IMG/VR virus record: IMGVR_UViG_3300033388_002791
Span: 1 to 28,349 of that record
Reading direction: 5' to 3' (one strand)
DNA from: a virus
DNA: 28,349 bases
The notes beneath the pieces were generated by a model, which saw nothing but the letters and a program-made list of their open reading frames with translations, searched no databases and was not told where the DNA came from. Of the stretch, positions 8,692-16,827 are shown piece after piece. Position 1 is the first letter of the stretch. The number at the start of each line of letters is the position of its first letter. Made by a program: the position numbers and the translations under genes.

Positions 8692-8980
8692 AAATAATTT
8701 TATAGAAATCGTTTTAGATATTCTAAAAGGGCAAGCTGTGAAGCTTGCTCTTATAAAGCTAATTGGAACAACTGTTGGCTTTAAGGCTTGGCTAGTTAGA
8801 TTTGTTTTAGAAAACTTTATAGAAGAAATTGGAGAGCCAGTTGTTAGAGCTGGAATAGTTGAAATAAAATATTATTTTAACAAAAAGAATGGTGAGAAAG
8901 TTGCCATAAAAATTGAAAAAGCAAGGAGTGGTGATGATCAAGATGCTTATGACGATGCTGTTGATGATTTATACAACTAG
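8681..8980 (+). CDS. Small amphipathic protein in lysis-like cluster
   Basis: From the ATG at 8681 (GGTGAGG just upstream) this encodes 99 residues. A GTG three codons earlier (8672) is an alternative start. Residues about 10-50 are strongly hydrophobic to amphipathic (LALIKLIGTTVGFKAWLVRFVLENF), then an acidic C-terminal half ends in DQDAYDDAVDDLYN. It could be a membrane-associated or holin-like protein, but no clean transmembrane pattern is seen. It overlaps the upstream gene by 11 bases, and the next gene starts inside its 3' end. Confidence 0.62.
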   Translation: MKNKNNFIEIVLDILKGQAVKLALIKLIGTTVGFKAWLVRFVLENFIEEIGEPVVRAGIVEIKYYFNKKNGEKVAIKIEKARSGDDQDAYDDAVDDLYN

Positions 8981-9275
8981 TTGTACATCGGTTAACACTA
9001 ACATTGTTTGTTCACAATTAAGAAAATCAGATATTAAGGCCATGCCATGGCATGATATATCGATAAAATTTGATAGATGTAGAGTTAGGTGTTTGGATAT
9101 TGATAGCTTTAAACAAGTACCTGATGGAGAGTGTGGAGATGATTTTAGGTCTGGGAATTTTCCACTAGAAAAATGCGAGGGAGTCGCAGGTTTCAAACAA
9201 GTAAACTGGGCCAGAGAAGCAAAACCAAAAATTAAAAAAAGAAGAAACCTTTACGGTAATTTATGTGGGGAATAA
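8934..9275 (+). CDS. Cys-rich putative lipoprotein (outer-membrane spanin-like candidate)
   Basis: The ATG at 8934 has AAGGAG five bases upstream and gives 113 residues; a TTG at 8913 is less likely. The N-terminus MIKMLMTMLLMIYTTSC is a short basic then hydrophobic signal ending in a Cys with Ser before it, a weak but plausible lipobox. The mature part has several Cys (CSQL, CRVRC, GECGDD, EKCEG and near the C-terminus) and a basic stretch PKIKKRR. It starts 47 bases inside the preceding small gene in another frame, as Rz1-like o-spanins do. The Cys-rich body is unlike a typical Pro-rich Rz1, so the role stays open. Confidence 0.6.
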   Translation: MIKMLMTMLLMIYTTSCTSVNTNIVCSQLRKSDIKAMPWHDISIKFDRCRVRCLDIDSFKQVPDGECGDDFRSGNFPLEKCEGVAGFKQVNWAREAKPKIKKRRNLYGNLCGE

Positions 9276-9278
9276 TTT

Positions 9279-9650
9279 ATGCAAACATTAAGTAATGGAT
9301 ATTTATTACCAGAAACAGGAGATCGAGGATCAGTCTGGTTCCCTGCTTTAGAATCAAATATACAACAATTAAATGATCACAATCACAATGGTTCAAATTC
9401 AGAAAAACTTAACTCTGAAGCAATCGCTGGTCTAACTGATCAAATTCTTCCTGCTGCTTGGGCCGTACAGCCAAATGGATTGTATAGAGCTGCTTTAGTT
9501 ATGCCAGGATCACTTGAATTTGATACTAAATTAATACAACTTAGAGCAAACAATAAGTCACTTTTTGCTGAGATTGAGAGAGTGACTTCTAACTCTTTTT
9601 ATGTTTACGTTAATGATAACACTTTAACAGTTGATGTAATTTACGGATAA
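9279..9650 (+). CDS. Small virion/fibre-associated protein
   Basis: A 123-residue protein. The N-terminal half has the phage-fibre-like pattern GDRGSVWFPALESNIQQLNDHNHNGSN... (shown in part), with an HNHNGSNSEKL segment common in phage appendage proteins. The C-terminal half (residues 60-123) is beta-rich and ends in YVYVNDNTLTVDVIYG. It sits directly before the large nozzle-like protein and probably belongs to the tail structure. Confidence 0.65.
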   Translation: MQTLSNGYLLPETGDRGSVWFPALESNIQQLNDHNHNGSNSEKLNSEAIAGLTDQILPAAWAVQPNGLYRAALVMPGSLEFDTKLIQLRANNKSLFAEIERVTSNSFYVYVNDNTLTVDVIYG

Positions 9651-9653
9651 TTT

Positions 9654-11888
9654 ATGATGCAAATGCAGCCATTTGAAATTAACGATTTCTCTGGTGGAAT
9701 CACTGATGATTACATCGACGGTAAACCTAATCAATCTAGGTTTTTTGATAACTTTTTGCTGGAAACAAATAAAAGGCCATACTCAAGACCTGGATCTGAC
9801 TTCTTATTTGATACTGATCCACAAATTCCATCTGGGCAACAAAGAATTGGTGCTCTAATGAACTTTGATGTTGATACTCTTTTAATTAATGCTATCAGAA
9901 GAGTATTTTATTATGATGGTGGATCCCTTACAAGTTTAACAGGGCCATCAGGAAATGATGTTTTAACTGATGGAGATGCTTCAAACAATACGGCTCATGC
10001 ATACTGGAATGATCACACATTAATTACTAACGATGCTTTTTCAAAGCCAATGAAGATGTATAAAGATGCTGGTGGAAATCTTCAGGTTAGAAATGCTGGA
10101 TTGCCTGCACTAGCTTCAGCTCCAAATGTTTCAATTGGTGCTGCTGGAGCAAATGGCTATATTTATGCTTTTTATTATTCTTATGAATACACTTCAGGGC
10201 AACTGAATTTTATTGATGCTGGCCCAACAACTGAAGTTCAAATTACTAATTCAGAAAATCCAGGAGTTAGTGCAAATAACATTACTGGTATTCCAGTCTT
10301 GGCAAATGGTGCTATAGACAACTGGGACACAACAAATATTAAAGTTAAAATTTTTAGAACTGTTGCAGATGGTGATGTACTTTATGAGATTGGTGAAGTA
10401 ACTAATGGTACGACAACTTTTAACGATAATATTGACGATGCTAATATTGAAACTAATCCAACTATTTACACTACTTCTCAGCTTGATAATGATGAGCCAC
10501 CTAGATGTAAATACGTCCATGTAACAAATTCTATTGGGCTTTATGCTCATGTTAAAGATGGATCAGATACATTTAAAAACAGAGTGCTAATGTCAATTCG
10601 TGGTGATGTTGACTCTGTTCCAAATGGGAATATTGTTGATGTTGATGATGAGATTGTTGGAATAGGATCTTTTGAGCATATTCCAATAGTTTTTTGTAAA
10701 AGACATATCTATAGAATTGATGGATTCTACGCTGCTGATGGCACAGGTGATCCACTTCATCAAAGAATAAATGATACTGTAGGGTGCGCATCTCATAACT
10801 CAATTGTGGCAACACCTTATGGAACATTTTTTGCTGGAGTTGATGGTTTTTACTGGACTGACTCTTTTAAAGTAAAAAAGATTTCAAATGAATTTAACAA
10901 AAGATACAGAGATTTTCTTGCAAATTCAGACAGGATTTATGCAACTTATGATGAGCTTGAAAATCGTGTTTATTGGTCTGTAAAAGAAGATGCAGCAAGT
11001 GCTGATCTTGATAAGATGTATGTACTAGACTTAAGATTTGGTGTTAAACCAGATTCTTGTTTTACTACATGGTCTGGTGGTGACTCTTTTGCTCCAACAG
11101 CAATGACATTTTTTAAAAATGAATTAATACGTGGTGATCGTAGAGGTTATTTATTTAAACACAATACGAACCTTCTTACTGATCCATTAATCAATACATT
11201 AATATCTCCTGCGAACTGGGAAGTTCAAACTATTATTTGGGACTACACTTCTTGTGCGTTTAATTTTGGAACTACTTTCATGAGAAAGTGGATAACAAGA
11301 ATGAATATAATGTGCCAAAACGAAACTAACTTAAGTTTAGCAATGGTTTCGATAAATGATGATGGCCGTAAAATTGGTGAACTGAGACCTATTAGATTTA
11401 GAGCAAATCTAACTTGGGGAGATGAAGATGCAGTTTGGGGAGATGATTCTATAATTTGGAATTATGATGGATTTATTGATGAATTTAGACGTTTTCCAGC
11501 TCAAAACTTAAGATGTAATTACAAACAAATCAGACTGACTAACGCATTTATTATAACTCATAATTCTGATACTTATGGAATTTCTACTGTAGATAATGCA
11601 GCCAAAACAGCAACACTTGTAGATGCATGGCCAACAACTGCTGTTGGTTATCAGATCTTTTTTGAATCTGACAATTATACTCGTGGATATGACATTACTT
11701 CTATTAGTGGGAATCAATTAACTTATTCTGATACTAGCGATCTATCACCATCAGGACAATACAAATGGGTTATTAAAGGTTATCCTAAAGGTGAGGTTTT
11801 CAGACCAGTCTCATACTGTATTCATTATGCGATTGTTGGAAAAACTCAGCAAGGATTTAGAAGCTCTGGTACTGGTGCGAATGGATAG
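9654..11888 (+). CDS. Tail nozzle / DNA-stabilisation-like beta-propeller protein
   Basis: A 744-residue beta-rich protein. It starts with MQPFEINDFSGGITDDYIDG and shortly after has YSRPGSDFLF, the NxFxGG...RPG signature of short-tail nozzle and stabilisation proteins (P22 gp10-like, T7 gp12-like). Many short strands follow, with repeats such as YAFYYSYEYTSG, FEHIPIVFCKRHIYRIDGF and GTFFAGVDGFYWTD, which look like propeller blades. The C-terminal quarter adds NxRxxxIRLTN-type strands. These proteins extend the head-tail connector and gate DNA. The start may be any of the Mets at 9654, 9657 or 9666, as the ribosome site is weak. The family is inferred from pattern, so confidence in the exact homologue is moderate. 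Confidence 0.75.
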   Translation: MMQMQPFEINDFSGGITDDYIDGKPNQSRFFDNFLLETNKRPYSRPGSDFLFDTDPQIPSGQQRIGALMNFDVDTLLINAIRRVFYYDGGSLTSLTGPSGNDVLTDGDASNNTAHAYWNDHTLITNDAFSKPMKMYKDAGGNLQVRNAGLPALASAPNVSIGAAGANGYIYAFYYSYEYTSGQLNFIDAGPTTEVQITNSENPGVSANNITGIPVLANGAIDNWDTTNIKVKIFRTVADGDVLYEIGEVTNGTTTFNDNIDDANIETNPTIYTTSQLDNDEPPRCKYVHVTNSIGLYAHVKDGSDTFKNRVLMSIRGDVDSVPNGNIVDVDDEIVGIGSFEHIPIVFCKRHIYRIDGFYAADGTGDPLHQRINDTVGCASHNSIVATPYGTFFAGVDGFYWTDSFKVKKISNEFNKRYRDFLANSDRIYATYDELENRVYWSVKEDAASADLDKMYVLDLRFGVKPDSCFTTWSGGDSFAPTAMTFFKNELIRGDRRGYLFKHNTNLLTDPLINTLISPANWEVQTIIWDYTSCAFNFGTTFMRKWITRMNIMCQNETNLSLAMVSINDDGRKIGELRPIRFRANLTWGDEDAVWGDDSIIWNYDGFIDEFRRFPAQNLRCNYKQIRLTNAFIITHNSDTYGISTVDNAAKTATLVDAWPTTAVGYQIFFESDNYTRGYDITSISGNQLTYSDTSDLSPSGQYKWVIKGYPKGEVFRPVSYCIHYAIVGKTQQGFRSSGTGANG

Positions 11889-11891
11889 TAA

Positions 11892-12356
11892 ATGGTTAAA
11901 CAATATGAATTACTTGAATCAAAAATCCAGGATCAATATGTTAGGGAAGCTTTCCGTAGAGTTAGAGTTGCCCTTCAGGATCTCGATGGTAGAGCAGATT
12001 CAAGTACAGACAGTGGTGATGTTACAAATATTATTAACTCACTTTCTGTTTGGAAAAAAATTAATACAAATGCAGATGCGTCAACTACTACTATTGTTGA
12101 TCAAGTTGCAATCACAGATTTCTCAACATTGGAATATACAATTTCAATTAAAGATACTGTGAATAATAAAGTGAGATCGATGAAGATGATTATTAATAAT
12201 CAAAATGGCTCGCTTAAAGAGAATGTCTTTGGTAAAATTGGTGGTGGGATAGATTTCTCTATTTCTTCTGTTAATAACTCAGGGACGATGGAATTAACAA
12301 TTACGAATAACGAAGTTAATGGATTAGCAGTTAACATGGCAAGGTTAACGCTATAG
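11892..12356 (+). CDS. Virion protein with beta-sandwich domain shared with the next gene
   Basis: A 154-residue protein. Residues 1-35 are a helix with the phage-typical YELLESKIQDQYVREAFRR pattern. Residues about 50-154 are beta-rich, and this domain aligns by eye with the C-terminal 100 residues of the next gene's product: both have a VR-x-(M/I) strand, then LKENVFGKIGGG or SKENVVNKLKIGG, then a GTMELTIT or GNMRLLVT strand and a hydrophobic final strand. It lies after the nozzle-like gene and is probably a small tail or fibre component. Confidence 0.68.
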   Translation: MVKQYELLESKIQDQYVREAFRRVRVALQDLDGRADSSTDSGDVTNIINSLSVWKKINTNADASTTTIVDQVAITDFSTLEYTISIKDTVNNKVRSMKMIINNQNGSLKENVFGKIGGGIDFSISSVNNSGTMELTITNNEVNGLAVNMARLTL

Positions 12357-12371
12357 CAAGGAAGGTATAAA

Positions 12372-13823
12372 ATGAGTAGAGATCTATTTGAATTAGAATT
12401 AGGTGTCAAGATTACCGATGAAAATGGTGATAACGGCATTAGTTTACTGCAAGGAACGGCTGTTCCTGATGGTGTCAGTAACAAACAAGATGAAGCACTA
12501 ATTGGTTCTGCCTATTTTAGACAGGGTACTGCTGAGCTTTATTTAAAGAAAGCAAACGCTGGTGCTCCTGCTGACTGGGAATTACAAGGTGGAGCTACAA
12601 TCGGTACTTGGAGACCAGAGAAAGTTAGAGCTGTAACAGGTGATACAGGTGTAACTCCAGGTGTAGCAAGAAACTTAACAACAACTCCTTTTTCTGATGA
12701 TGAAGGTACGCAATTAACTGCTGCTGATTTTACAGTTGGTGAATTTGCGATAATTAATGAAGTTCTTTTAGAGGTAACAAACGTTGCAGCTCCAAACGTA
12801 ACTTTCAGCACTCCAGGATCAGCAGATCCACTAGCTGAAGGTGATACCTTTGTTGCGATTAATTACTTACCAGATAGCCCTGGTGATCAGGAAGGTCAAG
12901 CGATTGTAACTTTCAACGGTACTAATCACGTAAAGATTGCCGATGTTGATTGGAACTTTGCTGATGGTATTAATTTAGCTGCTGCATATACACCAGCTTC
13001 AGGTGATATTACTTCTGCTGATACTGTTCAGTCTGCGATTGAAAAACTAGATGGTAACAATGATGCTCAAGATTCTGTATTAGGTACTGCTCAAGGTGAT
13101 ACTGACTTAGGAACTTTTGCTGGTTCAACTATCTCTGACAACGTTTCAGTTAAAGTAGCTTTAGGTGAATTAGAAAGTGCCCATGAAGAAGTTGATGCAA
13201 ATGTTGATGACTTAATCACATTGTCTGGTATGCCAGAAAATTCAGTTGATCTAGGGACTTTCCCAGGATCAGTAATTTCTGATAACAACACTGTAAAAGG
13301 TGCTCTTACTGAATTAGAAGCAAAGGATGAAGCACAAGATGTTATCGTTACTGAGATTGATCAGAATGTTGATGATTTAATCACTTTATCAGGTGTTCCT
13401 GAAAACAGTACAAACTTAGGTGCATTTACTGGTTATGGCTCAATCTTTTTTACTGCGACCGAAACAGTAAAGTCTGCTTTTCAAAAAGTTGTAGATTTTA
13501 TCGGTGGTCTTAGAAATATTGAAGTTACTGGTATTACAACTCAAACAGCAGTTGACTCTGTTCCAGTTGCAAGCGTTGGTGCATGTAAGTGGATCATATA
13601 TGCTTTTGAAGAGGCAAGTCCATCTGATGTTAGAATGATTGAAGTAAACGCTCTTAATAACGGTGTAACTTCAAAAGAAAATGTTGTTAACAAGCTTAAG
13701 ATTGGTGGTTTTAACCTTCAAGTTGATACTGATGTATCTGGTGGTAACATGAGACTTTTAGTTACAAGTTCTACTGCTGGTGTAACAGTTAGAGTTAGAA
13801 GAGTTGAGGTAGTAGCTCCATAA
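12372..13823 (+). CDS. Modular fibre-like structural protein with repeats
   Basis: A 483-residue protein with AAGGAAGG upstream. Residues 1-75 form an N-terminal module (FELELGVKITDENGDNG, then GSAYFRQGTAELYLKK and DWEL) shared with the next gene. Residues about 212-373 hold several copies of a fibre repeat with core DLGTFxGSxISDNxxVKxAL, separated by a VDDLITLSGxPEN linker. Residues about 383-483 are the beta-sandwich shared with the preceding gene. This layout suggests a trimeric fibre or linker with an attachment head and a terminal adhesion domain. It ends TAATG into the next gene. Confidence 0.78.
   Translation: MSRDLFELELGVKITDENGDNGISLLQGTAVPDGVSNKQDEALIGSAYFRQGTAELYLKKANAGAPADWELQGGATIGTWRPEKVRAVTGDTGVTPGVARNLTTTPFSDDEGTQLTAADFTVGEFAIINEVLLEVTNVAAPNVTFSTPGSADPLAEGDTFVAINYLPDSPGDQEGQAIVTFNGTNHVKIADVDWNFADGINLAAAYTPASGDITSADTVQSAIEKLDGNNDAQDSVLGTAQGDTDLGTFAGSTISDNVSVKVALGELESAHEEVDANVDDLITLSGMPENSVDLGTFPGSVISDNNTVKGALTELEAKDEAQDVIVTEIDQNVDDLITLSGVPENSTNLGAFTGYGSIFFTATETVKSAFQKVVDFIGGLRNIEVTGITTQTAVDSVPVASVGACKWIIYAFEEASPSDVRMIEVNALNNGVTSKENVVNKLKIGGFNLQVDTDVSGGNMRLLVTSSTAGVTVRVRRVEVVAP
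13101..13490 (+). repeat. Fibre repeats with ~50-residue period
   Basis: Three copies of D/N-LG(T/A)F-x-G...TVKxAxxxxE begin at about residues 245, 294 and 349 of the fibre-like protein. Copies 1-2 share DLGTF, SDN and LGELE/LTELE; copy 3 is degenerate. Linkers NVDDLITLSGMPENS and NVDDLITLSGVPENS are almost identical. Confidence 0.8.
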
Positions 13824-14158
13824 TGCTTAACAAAGAAGAGTTACTAGAGATTCAAAATGGTTTAAAAGTAACCGATGATACTGATGGTGATTCAGGCCCT
13901 ATCTATACAGGTGGGCCTGATAAACCATTTGGACAAGATCTTCCAGTTGACTCTATTTATGCTCAAAACAGACCAGATGGGATTGTTGTCTGGAGAAAGT
14001 TTGGTGCAGATGTAAATGATTGGTTAGTCGATAAGAATACTCACAGAGTGGACTTTGTTGATTATGATATTAAAGTACCATCACAGAATGTTTATAATCT
14101 TAATGAGAGAGAGATAAACTGTGAACTGTATGTTGATGGTGAGGTGTATGTAATATGA
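13823..14158 (+). CDS. Small fibre-like protein sharing an N-terminal module with its neighbour
   Basis: A 111-residue protein, TAATG-coupled to the gene before it. Its first 75 residues align by eye with the N-terminus of the 12372-13823 product: LLEIQNGLKVTDDTDGDSG versus LFELELGVKITDENGDNG, then DSIYAQNRPDGIVVWRK versus GSAYFRQGTAELYLKK, each followed by a DW motif. The C-terminal 35 residues are beta-rich (YDIKVPSQNVYNLNEREI). It is probably a tail component that uses the same attachment site or fold as its neighbour. Confidence 0.68.
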   Translation: MLNKEELLEIQNGLKVTDDTDGDSGPIYTGGPDKPFGQDLPVDSIYAQNRPDGIVVWRKFGADVNDWLVDKNTHRVDFVDYDIKVPSQNVYNLNEREINCELYVDGEVYVI

Positions 14159-14751
14159 GTGATGCAACTATAAATTTACCTAAAAGAGCCACGGCTCCAG
14201 GTGCTCCAGCTTCAGGGAGATATAGAATATATGTTGACCAGAGCGATAATGAAGTTAAGTATATCGATGACCTTGGAGTGATTAGAACTTTCAAGGGTGA
14301 TCAAGGTGATCAAGGTATTCAAGGTGATCAAGGGATCCAAGGTATTCAAGGAATCCAAGGGCCTGTTGGCCCAATGAATGTTGAAGCTTTAGAAGTTCAA
14401 AATGCAAATGTTACGCTTCCAAACACAACTGCGAAAACTGTTATTTATAACACTCCTGTTAATCCATCTGCTGCTGGAAATGGTTTTTTAATTGTATCTC
14501 TTGCGTATAAGCCACATTCAGCAAACAATGATATGGAATTTGATATTAATTATAATGGATCAGTGTTAGATCCTGATTCGGCTGAAGAGGGTAAAGACTC
14601 AAATGCAGCTCAATCTCACTGGAGAACTTATGTTTTCCCAGTAACAATTCCTGCTGGTTCATTTAGTTTTGATTTAAGGTTTTCAAAAGAAATTACTGGT
14701 GGAACAGCACAACTTAAAGGTTATACGGCCATATTGGTGAGGTATTCATAA
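14155..14751 (+). CDS. Collagen-like fibre protein
   Basis: A 198-residue protein that starts on an ATGA overlap with GAGGTG upstream. Residues 10-45 hold a small strand module (GRYRIYVDQSDNEVKYIDDLG). Residues 48-74 are nine Gly-X-Y triplets (GDQ, GIQ, GPV, GPM types), a collagen-like triple-helix stalk common in phage fibres. Residues about 75-198 are a beta-sandwich head with VFPVTIPAGSFSFDLRFSKE. The design is anchor, stalk, head. It is very likely trimeric and exposed on the virion. Confidence 0.82.
   Translation: MSDATINLPKRATAPGAPASGRYRIYVDQSDNEVKYIDDLGVIRTFKGDQGDQGIQGDQGIQGIQGIQGPVGPMNVEALEVQNANVTLPNTTAKTVIYNTPVNPSAAGNGFLIVSLAYKPHSANNDMEFDINYNGSVLDPDSAEEGKDSNAAQSHWRTYVFPVTIPAGSFSFDLRFSKEITGGTAQLKGYTAILVRYS
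14296..14376 (+). repeat. Gly-X-Y collagen-like triplet repeat
   Basis: Nine consecutive nine-base units encode GDQ/GIQ/GPV/GPM, with GGTGATCAAG and GGTATTCAAG-type DNA repeats. Such tracts vary in length by slippage. Confidence 0.88.
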
Positions 14752-15632
14752 TGTTTATTCATAGAACTAGAGACATAAGTGATCTTAATAAATTTCAAGA
14801 AGATGCCAAGGCATTAAACAGTAAAATATTAAATGTTTTAAAGTTTGGTGCTGATGATCTTAGGTTTGAAATCACAGAAACTTTAACTACTGAAGAAAGC
14901 GAAGCACTGAACAGTCTTGTCGCAGATTTTGAAGATACTGATATGAGCCTTAAGGTTCCTAAGATATATGGAATATCTAATGAACAAGGAAAGCACTTCC
15001 ACGCTATAAACTATAAGCTAGGTCTTAAGCAATCTCTTATACCTGTTCGTAAAGTTGTTAAGGGTGAAGTTCAAGAGGTTGTTTGGTATAAGTCTATTGA
15101 TGAAAACAATATGCCAACTGAGCCAATACTGAAAACTGAAGTTGTATATAATAGGGATCCATCTGGATTTGCACTATTTAGAACAACAATTAGAACTTGG
15201 TATAATATTGATGGCAGTGAAAACGAAGATAAAAAACCAACTATTAAGTATTACTTTATTAACGAATCAGACATGATTGATGAAGGAATTAAAAGAAGAT
15301 CTTTATTGGTTAAGAGCCTACAGATACCAGTTATGAAAGGTATGACAGCAGCACTTATGCCTCAAGGATACTCTGAAACTTCTGCTCTATTAATGGGCCG
15401 TCACTTTATGGATGATTACAGAACAGCATTTGAAGATTTCAAGCAAAACAGCTCAACAATCACTGATGCAACTGATCCAAACTATGGCAGAAAAACAATT
15501 GTTGTTAAATTAGAGAATGAAGATCATGCTGATTACATTAAGTTTTTAGATCTTGCTCCTGTAGTGCCAAACACACCGTTTGATGGAACTAAAACAATTA
15601 GGAATTATCTAATTGAGGAGTTTTCTATATGA
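14751..15632 (+). CDS. Hypothetical virion-region protein
   Basis: A 293-residue soluble alpha/beta protein of unknown family, TAATG-coupled with GAGGT upstream. The N-terminal 60 residues are helical. The middle has beta-strand pairs (TTIRTWYNIDGSEN, PTIKYYFINES) and a helical segment with MKGMTAALMPQGYSET. There is no signal or membrane segment. It lies between a fibre gene and a cysteine-peptidase candidate. A tail or assembly role is possible from context only. Confidence 0.7.
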   Translation: MFIHRTRDISDLNKFQEDAKALNSKILNVLKFGADDLRFEITETLTTEESEALNSLVADFEDTDMSLKVPKIYGISNEQGKHFHAINYKLGLKQSLIPVRKVVKGEVQEVVWYKSIDENNMPTEPILKTEVVYNRDPSGFALFRTTIRTWYNIDGSENEDKKPTIKYYFINESDMIDEGIKRRSLLVKSLQIPVMKGMTAALMPQGYSETSALLMGRHFMDDYRTAFEDFKQNSSTITDATDPNYGRKTIVVKLENEDHADYIKFLDLAPVVPNTPFDGTKTIRNYLIEEFSI

Positions 15633-16111
15633 CACCTTATGCACATCAATGCAGAAACATTATTCACCCATTCCCAATTTTTGCATGGCTTATTATGATT
15701 TTCCAGGGGATGAATCCATTTAACAAAAACTCCTGGTCTCACATGGCCATATCAATTGGTGATAAGTTTTTTGATGTTACTGGAGCTGGCTGCAAAGAGT
15801 ACACAAGGGATGAATATTTAAAAAAATACAGATTAATTGAATCTCATCAGATAAAAGCTGATATAACCACAGTCGAATTTTACGAATTTTTTGATAAATT
15901 CAGGGGAAAAGAGTACGATAATCTACAAATAATCGGCTTACTATTAAAATCTCTTGGATTTATTAGCTTTAATATGATTGGAAATGACTTTAAAAAGCTT
16001 ATATGCAACGAGTTAATTATTGCGTATCTGGCTCATTTCCATGGATTTAAGTTTAAAGATTCAGATAATTTTGGTTTAATAGATACGTGGACTAAAGTCA
16101 AGGAATACTAA
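15629..16111 (+). CDS. Permuted NlpC/P60-like (YiiX-type) cysteine peptidase candidate
   Basis: A 160-residue protein with GAGGAG before an ATGA overlap. Order of motifs: PIFAWLIMIFQGMNPF, then WSHMAISIGD (His38), a GAG strand, then KLICNELIIAYLAHFHG (Cys126), and D146-D152 downstream. A His in an (Y/W)SHxAI strand placed before a (F/I)CxEL helix is the hallmark of circularly permuted papain-fold hydrolases of the NlpC/P60-YiiX-LRAT group, which cut peptide or lipid-amide bonds. Here it could be a cell-wall peptidase for entry or lysis. It lies next to the adaptor gene, which fits a virion-carried enzyme. Catalytic residues are assigned by pattern only. Confidence 0.68.
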   Translation: MTPYAHQCRNIIHPFPIFAWLIMIFQGMNPFNKNSWSHMAISIGDKFFDVTGAGCKEYTRDEYLKKYRLIESHQIKADITTVEFYEFFDKFRGKEYDNLQIIGLLLKSLGFISFNMIGNDFKKLICNELIIAYLAHFHGFKFKDSDNFGLIDTWTKVKEY

Positions 16112-16827
16112 TGGCAAAATATTGGACGCTTGCAGAGATTAGACAAAAGGTTCAGCAGGATTTAGATCTTGAGGGTGAAGTTTTTATTCAGCCAACTGAA
16201 TTAACTAATTATATTAATCAAGCAATTGATGAAGCTGAAGCGGAAATTCATACAATTTATGAAGATTACTTTTTAAGTGATTATTTTGTTCCGCTTGTTG
16301 AGGGTGAGAAAAGATATTCACTTCCTGAAGATATCTATGCTCACAAGATTAGAAAAATTATTTTCTCTGATGATCAGTCAAAAACTTATGAAGTGGCTCG
16401 TATTCCTGAGTCAGCAAAATTTGAAGATATTGCACTAACTGAAAGGTTCAGATCAACTGAGTTTTACAGATATTTAATTACAAATGAAACGATTGGAAAC
16501 CCAACGATGTATTTTGTTCCTGCTATCAGACAAAACGATACAGGGCCATCACAAGATGGTGTTTCAAAAATGCGAGTTTGGTATTTAAGGAATGCAAATA
16601 GATTACAACTAGATACTGACATTTGTGATATTCCTGAATTTGTTCATTTTGTAATTGCTTATACTAAATTAAGATGCCTGGAAAAAGAAATGCATCCAGG
16701 TACAGAATACTGGGCAAATCATACTGAAAGACAACGTAGACTTATGGTCGATACTCTTTCAAATATGGTTCCAGATGGCGAGACAAGAGTCGAGCCAGAT
16801 ATGTCAACTTACGAGGAGCTAAGCTAA
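16111..16827 (+). CDS. Head-to-tail adaptor protein
   Basis: A 238-residue protein, TAATG-coupled. It starts with a helical WTLAEIRQKVQQDLDLEG segment, then ELTNYINQAIDEAEAEIHTIYEDYF, then a beta hairpin (GEKRYSLPEDIYAHKIRKIIF), and ends with a helical part including ERQRRLMVDTLSNMVPD. This pattern (N-terminal helix bundle, Y/RYSLPxD strand, C-terminal helix) matches the adaptor family of short-tailed phages such as SU10-like and phiEco32-like ones. It binds the portal ring and connects it to the nozzle. Position before the internal virion genes agrees. Confidence 0.8.
   Translation: MAKYWTLAEIRQKVQQDLDLEGEVFIQPTELTNYINQAIDEAEAEIHTIYEDYFLSDYFVPLVEGEKRYSLPEDIYAHKIRKIIFSDDQSKTYEVARIPESAKFEDIALTERFRSTEFYRYLITNETIGNPTMYFVPAIRQNDTGPSQDGVSKMRVWYLRNANRLQLDTDICDIPEFVHFVIAYTKLRCLEKEMHPGTEYWANHTERQRRLMVDTLSNMVPDGETRVEPDMSTYEELS

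Noticed and set aside
9041-9054. Perfect 14-base palindrome CATGCCATGGCATG
   Set aside because: It lies inside a gene, is too short with no loop or T run for a terminator, and there is no second copy nearby; most likely chance.
12539-13291. Minus-strand open frames opposite the repeat-rich fibre gene
   Set aside because: Low-complexity repeats keep the opposite strand free of stops; no start sites or motifs support them.
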